From Deltaproteobacteria bacterium (GTDB lineage: Bacteria > Desulfobacterota > Dissulfuribacteria > Dissulfuribacterales > QOAL01): DNA of 10,891 nucleotides. Both the position numbers and the translations under genes were made by a program. Below, piece by piece: positions 6,098-10,891 of the stretch (position 1 is its first letter; each line of letters begins with the position of its first letter). The stretch covers positions 1 through 10,891 of the forward strand of contig JAMOUE010000159.1 of NCBI GenBank assembly GCA_027068235.1. Direction: 5' to 3'. The notes under the pieces are model-generated. The model worked only from the letters and a program-made list of their open reading frames with translations. It was not told the DNA's origin and did no database searches.

Positions 6098-8026
6098 TTA
6101 TTGCATTGGTAGCGAGTGGACTTTAGCCGACTTCACTTGGTCAGTAGAGACATCGTCCATTATATCCTTGCAGGCTGAGACAACAGAATCAACATCAAGC
6201 CCAACTTCTTTACGAAGTATCTCTTGGCTTCCATGCTCAATGAACCTATCTGGTAAACCAAGACGTTTAACAGGCACGTCATTTATTCCCATGTCTGCCA
6301 ACGCTTCAAGTACTGCTGAGCCAAAACCACCCATCAAGACATTTTCTTCAATGGTGACGATACGGCCACACTTTTTGGCGTGTGTTTCCAAAAGTTCTTT
6401 ATCTAGAGGTTTTACAAAGCGGGCGTTAACCACGGCTGCATTTATGCCTTGCCTTTCAAGTTCTTCCTGTGCCAAAAGGGCAGTGTGAACGTGGTGTCCA
6501 ATGGCCCAGATAGCAAGATCATCTCCATCTTTCAGAACCTCTGCCTTACCTAACTCAAGTTCTTTCAATTGCCAGTCAAGACTCACCCCTACTCCATTTC
6601 CACGTGGATAACGGACCGCAGCAGGGCCATTGTGTTGTACTGCTGTGTAGAGCATGTGTTGAAGCTCGTTCTCATCCTTGGGGGCCATAACTACCATGTT
6701 GGGAATCATTCTCAGATATGAAAGATCAAATACTCCATGATGAGTTGGCCCATCATCTCCAACCAGTCCGCCTCTATCTAAGGCAAAGACCACAGGAAGA
6801 TTAGTAAGGCACACATCGTGTATGATTTGGTCAAAGGCCCTTTGCAGGAAGGTTGAGTAAATGGCGACTATTGGCTTCAACCCTTCCAGTGCCATACCTG
6901 CCGCAAAAGTCACAGCGTGTTGTTCAGCAATGCCAACGTCAAAGAATCTTTCTGGAATGGCTTCCTGCAATGCCTTAAGCCCTGTACCAGCCGGCATAGC
7001 CGCTGTGATCCCAACAATCTTGGAATCCTCTCTGGCAAGCCTTACTACTGTTTGACCAAATATCTCTGTATATGAAGGAGGTTTGGGAGCTGCTGATTTT
7101 TGTGGTTTGCCTGTTTTGATGTCAAATGGGCCAAGGCCATGAAAGAGGTCTGGATGCTCCTCTGCAGGTGCGTATCCCTTGCCTTTTTTGGTCAGGACAT
7201 GCACCAATACAGGGCCTGGAACATTTTTTATGTTTTCAAAGGTCTCTATGAGTGTGTCAATATGATGTCCAGGAATGGGACCAACGTATTCAAATTGAAG
7301 GGCTTCAAAAAGCATTCCAGGAGTTAGCAGACTTTTAAGAGAATCTTCACTCTTTTTTAACACCTGCCAAATATTCTCTCCCACTTCTGAACGTTTAAGA
7401 AAAGATTCCAGATCCCTTTTGAGCTTTGTAGCAAGCCTGCTTGTAAGCTTACGGCTTAGAAATGATGACAGGGCCCCAACATTTGGAGAAATAGACATCT
7501 CGTTGTCGTTTAATACGACTATGAGGTCTTTTTTCAGATGGCCTGCATTGTTCAAGGCTTCAAAGGCCATACCTGCTGTCATAGAGCCGTCCCCTATAAC
7601 TGCTACGACTTTTCCTTCCTTTTTCAACAGGGAAAGGGCTGTTGTTATACCAAGGGCAGCTGAAATTGAGGTACTGCTATGACCAGTGTCCAGGATATCG
7701 TGTTTACTTTCAGCCCGTTTGGGAAAGCCGCTTATACCGTCTTGCTGTCTGAGAGTGGAGAAACGGTCCCTTCGTCCTGTTATTAGTTTATGGGCATAGG
7801 ACTGATGGCCAACATCCCAAATTATCTTGTCTTTTGGAGAGTCGAAGCAGTAGTGCAGGGCCAAGGTGAGTTCCACAACACCTAGGCTTGGAGCCAAGTG
7901 GCCACCTTTTTCAGCAACTGTGGTTACAATGGTTTTTCTTATTTCCTTTGCAAGCTCCACTAGCTCTTTTTGACTCAGTCCCTTGAGATCTTCAGGACTG
8001 TTTATCTTATCTAATAAGCAAGACAT
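6098..8026 (-). CDS. dxs: 1-deoxy-D-xylulose-5-phosphate synthase
   Basis: Thiamine-diphosphate enzyme that condenses pyruvate with glyceraldehyde 3-phosphate, the entry step of the MEP isoprenoid pathway and a source of precursor for thiamine and pyridoxal. The 642 residues fit the family (about 620-640). Visible features: H43 in the GGHLAPSLG segment, H74 in DVGHQSY, the ThDP/Mg motif GDGSMTAG (D146) ending in NDN (N175) EMSIS, the general acid-base glutamate E368 in DVGIAEQHAVTF, YSTFLQRAFDQ, and DRGGLVGDDGPTHHG. The C-terminal transketolase domain is complete. The start has AAGGAG 9 nt upstream, directly after the ispA stop; 15 bp separate the two genes. The ispA-dxs order is common in proteobacteria. 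Nothing is odd in the active site. Confidence 0.97.
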   Translation of the reverse strand: MSCLLDKINSPEDLKGLSQKELVELAKEIRKTIVTTVAEKGGHLAPSLGVVELTLALHYCFDSPKDKIIWDVGHQSYAHKLITGRRDRFSTLRQQDGISGFPKRAESKHDILDTGHSSTSISAALGITTALSLLKKEGKVVAVIGDGSMTAGMAFEALNNAGHLKKDLIVVLNDNEMSISPNVGALSSFLSRKLTSRLATKLKRDLESFLKRSEVGENIWQVLKKSEDSLKSLLTPGMLFEALQFEYVGPIPGHHIDTLIETFENIKNVPGPVLVHVLTKKGKGYAPAEEHPDLFHGLGPFDIKTGKPQKSAAPKPPSYTEIFGQTVVRLAREDSKIVGITAAMPAGTGLKALQEAIPERFFDVGIAEQHAVTFAAGMALEGLKPIVAIYSTFLQRAFDQIIHDVCLTNLPVVFALDRGGLVGDDGPTHHGVFDLSYLRMIPNMVVMAPKDENELQHMLYTAVQHNGPAAVRYPRGNGVGVSLDWQLKELELGKAEVLKDGDDLAIWAIGHHVHTALLAQEELERQGINAAVVNARFVKPLDKELLETHAKKCGRIVTIEENVLMGGFGSAVLEALADMGINDVPVKRLGLPDRFIEHGSQEILRKEVGLDVDSVVSACKDIMDDVSTDQVKSAKVHSLPMQ

Positions 8027-8041
8027 ATTTAAAAACTCCTT

Positions 8042-8941
8042 TTATCTGTCTCTTTCTACAACATAGATGGCAATAGCCCTTAAGGGGTCGGCTTCAGGGC
8101 CAAATGGTTCCAAGGCATCTAGAGCCTGATTTTTTAGATCTTGTGCCCTCTTTTTGGTCTCTTCCAAACCAAAAAGGGCAGGGTAGGTGGCCTTTTGGTT
8201 TCTCTCGTCTGAGCCAACTGGTTTACCCAACTTTTTTTCGTCACCTATGACATCTAAGAGGTCATCTACCACCTGAAAGGCTAGGCCAAGGGCAGTGCCA
8301 AACCTTGCGAGCCCCTCTACCTGTTCCTCACTACCTCCACCAAGCATGGCCCCCATCTCAACAGATGCCTTTATAAGCGCACCAGTTTTGTGTCTGTGGA
8401 TATAAGCCAATGTGTCTGCATCAATCTCCTTGCCTTCAAAGAGTATGTCAGCAGTCTGACCGCCCACCATACCAGCAACCCCTGCTGCCTTGGCAAAGAT
8501 GGAAATGGCGTTGTTCACAACGCTATTTTCTACAGCAGATAATAGTTCGGGATGGGTCATGAGTTCAAAAGCATAGGTAAGTAGTCCATCTCCTGCAAGT
8601 ATTGCAATGGCTTCACCATAAACCTTATGACATGTTGGCTTGCCTCGCCTCAAGTCATCATCATCCATGGCAGGAAGGTCATCATGAATCAGGGAATAGG
8701 TGTGAACGCACTCCATAGCACAGGCCGCTGGCATGATATTGCCATGGTTGCCACCTACAGCGTCACAAGCTGCCATCATTAGAATTGGCCTTACTCGTTT
8801 TCCACCTGCTGACAGGCTGTATCTCATGGCTTCTACAACCAAGCCCGAAGGCCCTTCAGGCTTAGGAAGCAGTGCGTCCAGGTGGCGATCCACTATCTGT
8901 TTCCGTTCTTGGATGTAATCTTTTAGATGAAAGTTGTTCAT
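8042..8941 (-). CDS. ispA: Short-chain polyprenyl diphosphate synthase (farnesyl diphosphate synthase type)
   Basis: Condenses dimethylallyl/geranyl diphosphate with isopentenyl diphosphate. From the ATG at 8941 it has 299 residues, the usual family length. Motifs (this numbering): GGKRVRP at 46-52, first Asp-rich motif DDLPAMDDDD starting at D87, GGQTADI near 160-166, HKTG at 184-187, and second Asp-rich motif DDLLD at 226-230. Tyr at position -5 from the first DD, with the two-residue insertion in that motif, is the bacterial FPP synthase pattern, so C15 is the likely product; C20 cannot be excluded. An in-frame ATG at 8995 would add 18 Phe-rich residues that do not look like the family. 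I prefer 8941 because MNNFHLKDYIQERK aligns with typical N-termini and because the likely promoter starts RNA near 8995. Neither start has a good Shine-Dalgarno. Confidence 0.94.
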   Translation of the reverse strand: MNNFHLKDYIQERKQIVDRHLDALLPKPEGPSGLVVEAMRYSLSAGGKRVRPILMMAACDAVGGNHGNIMPAACAMECVHTYSLIHDDLPAMDDDDLRRGKPTCHKVYGEAIAILAGDGLLTYAFELMTHPELLSAVENSVVNNAISIFAKAAGVAGMVGGQTADILFEGKEIDADTLAYIHRHKTGALIKASVEMGAMLGGGSEEQVEGLARFGTALGLAFQVVDDLLDVIGDEKKLGKPVGSDERNQKATYPALFGLEETKKRAQDLKNQALDALEPFGPEADPLRAIAIYVVERDR

Positions 8942-9000
8942 ATTCTTTGGAAAAATATTGGAAAAACAATCTGCAAAAGGGAAAAGATTAGACATATAAG

Positions 9001-9028
9001 ATTAACTTTTCCTGTGAGAAGATGTCAA
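9001..9028 (-). promoter_or_regulatory. Possible promoter of ispA-dxs
   Basis: On the minus strand a perfect -35 TTGACA (9028-9023) is followed after 16 bp by GTTAAT (9006-9001, 4/6 to the -10 consensus). The start would fall near 8994. It sits just after the tRNA-Pro terminator, where a new promoter is needed. Confidence 0.45.
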
Positions 9029-9055
9029 ACGTTTTTTTGTTACTGGGGCCTATAA

Positions 9056-9084
9056 AAAGAAAAAGGCCTGATTTTATCAGGCCT
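9056..9084 (-). terminator. Intrinsic terminator of tRNA-Pro
   Basis: A perfect 9-bp stem, AGGCCTGAT (9064-9072) with ATCAGGCCT (9076-9084), loop of 3. On the minus strand it is followed by a T-rich run (9064-9054, interrupted by one C). It begins 10 nt after the encoded CCA. Confidence 0.85.
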
Positions 9085-9094
9085 GTGTCTTCAG

Positions 9095-9171
9095 TGGTCG
9101 GGGCGGAGGGATTTGAACCCCCGGCCCTCTGCTCCCAAAGCAGATGCGCTACCAGACTGCGCCACGCCCCG
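9095..9171 (-). tRNA. tRNA-Pro (TGG anticodon)
   Basis: Minus-strand cloverleaf: acceptor CGGGGCG (9171-9165) with CGCCCCG (9105-9099), D stem GCGC/GCGC, anticodon stem TCTGC/GCAGA with loop TTTGGGA giving anticodon TGG, T stem GGGGG/CCCTC (one G-U), loop TTCAAAT and A73 at 9098. Unlike the CAT tRNA in this window, the 3' CCA is encoded (9097-9095). Followed closely by an intrinsic terminator. A weak promoter (TTGAAC 9225-9220, 17 bp, TAAACA 9202-9197) lies just after mobA; co-transcription with mobA is equally possible. Confidence 0.97.
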
Positions 9172-9227
9172 CTGCTGTTTCTTTAAAAGCGTGTCTTGTT
9201 TACCACAAAAAGGCAGGCGGTTCAAGG

Positions 9228-9854
9228 TTATTCATCAGGATTTTTGTTTACGGATTTTCTTATTGTTTCAAAGTCATGGGGCGTATTGATGTTTGAAAGG
9301 CAAAGCTCAAGATTAATGGAAGGAACGTCTTTTTGAGTGATCGTTTTGATTGGGACTTCTTTAAAGAGTTCTGCCATTTTGTATCGTTTTTCAGAAATGA
9401 GTCTTTTTAAAATTGGTAATAAATCTTTGTTGTAACGAGCATGAAGAGGATGCATTCTTTTACCAGCCTTGGGAATGAGAATTGGTTCTTTACACTTGTA
9501 ATGGAGCATGAATTTCAACAGTGTCTGATTTAAAAGGGGCATATCGCATGCAACAAGCATTAAGTATTGGCTTTGGAGTTTTTCAAAACATGACAATAGT
9601 CCGCCCATTGGACCTATACCTGGAATAATATCGGCAATTTTTTCTACTTTTAGCCATTCATAATCCCCTGATTTTGCTACTGAAAGGACGACCTTACTTG
9701 TTACCCCCTCTATTTTTTTTAAAATGTGTTCAATAAGCGGTTTGTCTTCCCATAGGGTAAGGGCCTTGTTAGAGCCAAACCTCCTACTTTGGCCCCCTGC
9801 CATTAATACTACGGTGACATCATTATTATCTTTTAGGTTCGAGATCTTTTGCAT
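9228..9854 (-). CDS. mobA: Molybdenum cofactor guanylyltransferase
   Basis: Transfers GMP from GTP to molybdopterin cofactor to make the guanine dinucleotide form used by DMSO-reductase-family enzymes such as formate dehydrogenase and nitrate or polysulfide-type reductases. The 208 residues are usual for the family. Features: the nucleotidyltransferase loop LMAGGQSRRFGSNKA (residues 17-31) with conserved K30, GPMGGL at 81-86, and the Mg-binding CDMPLL with D104. HPLHARY matches the H-P-L segment seen in MobA proteins. The start at 9854 is supported by AGGAG (9865-9861) 6 nt upstream. No other molybdopterin genes are adjacent. CofC- or GlmU-like nucleotidyltransferases share the first loop but not the CDMP and GPMGG combination. 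Confidence 0.92.
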   Translation of the reverse strand: MQKISNLKDNNDVTVVLMAGGQSRRFGSNKALTLWEDKPLIEHILKKIEGVTSKVVLSVAKSGDYEWLKVEKIADIIPGIGPMGGLLSCFEKLQSQYLMLVACDMPLLNQTLLKFMLHYKCKEPILIPKAGKRMHPLHARYNKDLLPILKRLISEKRYKMAELFKEVPIKTITQKDVPSINLELCLSNINTPHDFETIRKSVNKNPDE

Positions 9855-10073
9855 GAAATGCTCCTGAAAAATCCGTATAGAAAGTGCCTCGCAATAAGAA
9901 CCTGCTAAAAATATACTCTCTAGTGCAAGTGATACGTATTTAAATTTCCTTCATCAGTAGTAAGGTAAAAGCCCCCTCTCATAATCTGGATTTTCAATTG
10001 TACCATATTCAAAATCTTGTTGGTTAAAATCCAGCAAACCATATTTTTTTTAGAATCTTACACTCCATTTGTT

Positions 10074-10088
10074 GTTTCAAAATGAAAC
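10074..10088. repeat. Dyad 1: GTTTCA-N3-TGAAAC
   Basis: A perfect 6-bp inverted repeat with a 3-bp centre (AAA). It lies about 80 bp upstream of the -35 of the downstream promoter. The core TTCA-N3-TGAA recurs twice near the start codon at 10239, so it looks like a protein-binding site. Confidence 0.55.
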
Positions 10089-10159
10089 GTCATCTCTTTG
10101 AGATTTCAGGATAAATTTATAATCCCCCTTTTTTTGAAAGTTAAAAAATTCTCGGGAAC

Positions 10160-10188
10160 TTGACACACATAGAACTTGGGTCTAAAAA
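10160..10188 (+). promoter_or_regulatory. Promoter of the small membrane protein / TauE-SafE pair
   Basis: A perfect -35 TTGACA (10160-10165), 17-bp spacer and -10 TAAAAA (10183-10188, 4/6). The predicted RNA start near 10195 leaves a leader of about 44 nt that contains dyads 2 and 3. Confidence 0.6.
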
Positions 10189-10207
10189 GTGGGTGCTTGT
10201 GAATAAG

Positions 10208-10222
10208 GATTCATATTGAAAA
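10208..10222. repeat. Dyad 2: GATTCA-N3-TGAAAA
   Basis: Second copy of the TTCA-N3-TGAA core (10210-10220), in the transcribed leader and immediately upstream of the GGAGG ribosome binding site. Its centre (10215) is 23 bp from that of dyad 3. Confidence 0.45.
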
Positions 10223-10230
10223 GGGAGGGT

Positions 10231-10245
10231 GTTTCATTATGAAAA
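10231..10245. repeat. Dyad 3: GTTTCA-N3-TGAAAA, over the start codon
   Basis: Third copy of the core (10233-10243). The ATG at 10239 lies inside it. Centre-to-centre distance to dyad 1 is 157 bp, close to 15 helical turns, so the two could face the same side of the DNA. Confidence 0.45.
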
Positions 10246-10478
10246 AGCAAAAGTCAAAAGGCCCGTTGTTGATTAAGACGATCGTTTTTGGGGCTATGTC
10301 TGGCACTTTGTACTATCTGGTTTTTTCAAATGTTGATTGGGTAACCAATACCTATACCAGGGGCGGATGGCATACCATTTATCCTGTTGGGACCGCTCTT
10401 ATCTTTTCTTTTATCCATGGTGCCTTTGCCAGTAATCTCCTGGCTCTTCTCGGCATCGAAGCCAAAGGTGGTCATTAG
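10239..10478 (+). CDS. Small two-helix membrane protein, unknown function
   Basis: 79 residues, no family name I can assign with certainty. A basic N-terminus (MKKQKSKG) precedes a first membrane segment at about residues 9-29. A polar loop follows (DWVTNTYTRGGWHT), then a second segment at about residues 46-70 that includes a histidine (FIHGAF). The positive-inside rule puts both ends in the cytoplasm. Start supported by GGAGG (10224-10228), 10 nt upstream. The stop is 20 bp before the TauE/SafE-family gene, so the two form an operon; small proteins of this look next to TauE/SafE genes suggest an accessory subunit, but that is inference. Confidence 0.8.
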   Translation: MKKQKSKGPLLIKTIVFGAMSGTLYYLVFSNVDWVTNTYTRGGWHTIYPVGTALIFSFIHGAFASNLLALLGIEAKGGH

Positions 10479-10498
10479 TCCAAAAGGAGGGGAGGAAG

Positions 10499-10891
10499 AT
10501 GCGACGCATTCTCATATTTTTCATGATTATTGGTGCGCTTTTTCTTTTTGCACAAGATGTTCTTGCTGGTGGCGGTGGACCACCCAAGAATATGCTCAAA
10601 GGAGTTTTTGAAAAGGTCAATCCAGATGGCACTGCCGTGTTCGTAGTTGATACAACAGGCGAAAAAAAGGTCCTGATACTTCCAGAAGATATGAGGCCCG
10701 AAGATGTGCCAATGGATAGAAAGGTGCTTGTTAGCCTGGTGACAGAAGGGCATGAACACAAGATCACCAATAAGATCAAAAATGTTTCTATAATGTTTAT
10801 TGACCTTCCAGCTTCAAAAGTTGTTGCGCTTCTTGTAGTAGGTCTGATTGGTGGTCTGCTAAGCGGGTTTATCGGTTCAGGTGGTGCATTT
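10499..10891 (+). CDS. TauE/SafE-family membrane transporter with periplasmic N-terminal domain, partial
   Basis: Open to the right edge: 131 codons without a stop. Residues 1-23 look like a cleavable signal peptide (MRR, hydrophobic core, likely cut after DVLA before GGGG). Residues about 24-105 form a soluble, beta-strand-rich region (VFVVDTTGEKKVLILPEDM, DRKVLVSLVTEGHEH). At about 107-131 the first membrane helix begins, with the Gly-rich GLIGGLLSGFIGSGGAF typical of sulfite/organosulfur exporter-like TauE/SafE (DUF81) proteins. The rest of the transporter lies outside. Start supported by AGGAGG (10485-10490) 8 nt upstream. TauE/SafE members move sulfite, sulfoacetate, taurine-derived or other anions; the substrate here is not determined. 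The family call rests on one motif plus context. Confidence 0.75.
   Translation, partial: MRRILIFFMIIGALFLFAQDVLAGGGGPPKNMLKGVFEKVNPDGTAVFVVDTTGEKKVLILPEDMRPEDVPMDRKVLVSLVTEGHEHKITNKIKNVSIMFIDLPASKVVALLVVGLIGGLLSGFIGSGGAF

Larger units (their letters stand above)
9855..10238. other. Divergent control region between mobA and the TauE/SafE pair
   Basis: A gap of 384 bp. It holds a 9-bp inverted repeat CTGGATTTT/AAAATCCAG (9986-9994 and 10026-10034), a run of eight T residues (10044-10051), the dyads listed separately and a sigma-70-type promoter at 10160-10188. No convincing gene is seen. Confidence 0.6.

Noticed and set aside
9855..9960. Possible molybdenum cofactor riboswitch in the mobA leader
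   Set aside because: I could not find the conserved paired elements; the leader is AT-rich and a plain Shine-Dalgarno explains translation.
9920..10042. 40-codon minus-strand frame starting MVCWILTNK and ending NTYHLH
   Set aside because: It reads somewhat protein-like near its end, but there is no Shine-Dalgarno (only an A-run before the ATG) and no recognised motif. It may be chance; comparison with relatives would settle it.
10411..10779. Minus-strand frames across the TauE/SafE-like gene
   Set aside because: Antisense to a gene with a signal peptide, good ribosome binding site and family motif.

Overview
The window reads as bacterial chromosome with moderate to low GC and dense housekeeping genes, interrupted by a few regulatory gaps. 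The best guess at origin is a Desulfobacterota-like (deltaproteobacterial) anaerobe. This rests on the general look of the proteins, on a NIF3 / zinc-ribbon / RNase P RNA gene block, on a TauE/SafE-type transporter with a small partner protein, and on A-type RNase P RNA. It is an inference; no 16S gene is present.

Layout. Bases 1-2268 (minus strand) hold a two-gene efflux operon: an outer-membrane lipoprotein of the NodT/TolC type followed 4 bp later by a periplasmic adaptor (HlyD/MacA type) that runs off the left edge. A promoter with a near-consensus -35/-10 lies between two copies of a TGGCATA repeat. Divergently, a CAT-anticodon tRNA has its own promoter (about 2462-2489) and probable terminator (2675-2705). 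Then a plus-strand block follows: NIF3-family metalloprotein, coiled-coil zinc-ribbon protein, RNase P RNA (rnpB) and panB (pantothenate/CoA synthesis). rnpB is wedged between two coding genes.

Between panB and the convergent dxs is a gap of about 525 bp (5572-6097). It is not empty. It contains a 40-codon minus-strand ORF with an excellent ribosome binding site, coding for a very basic protein with a CxxCxxxC motif; a perfect Shine-Dalgarno plus 10-codon micro-ORF right after panB; and nested, mutually exclusive hairpins forming a terminator for each strand.

Bases 6098-8941 (minus) carry ispA-dxs, encoding the entry enzyme of the MEP isoprenoid pathway and a short-chain prenyl diphosphate synthase. 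Upstream on the same strand are a tRNA-Pro(TGG) with a strong terminator and mobA (molybdenum cofactor guanylylation). The 384-bp divergent gap after mobA holds a promoter and three copies of a dyad with core TTCA-N3-TGAA, one of them covering a start codon. These precede a plus-strand pair: a 79-residue two-helix membrane protein of unknown function and the start of a TauE/SafE-family transporter with an unusual signal peptide and periplasmic N-terminal domain, cut by the right edge.

The most interesting parts are the unrecognised small Cys-rich protein gene, the triple-dyad control region in front of the TauE/SafE pair, and the dual hairpin switch or terminator between panB and dxs. I see no phage genes, transposase or CRISPR array.
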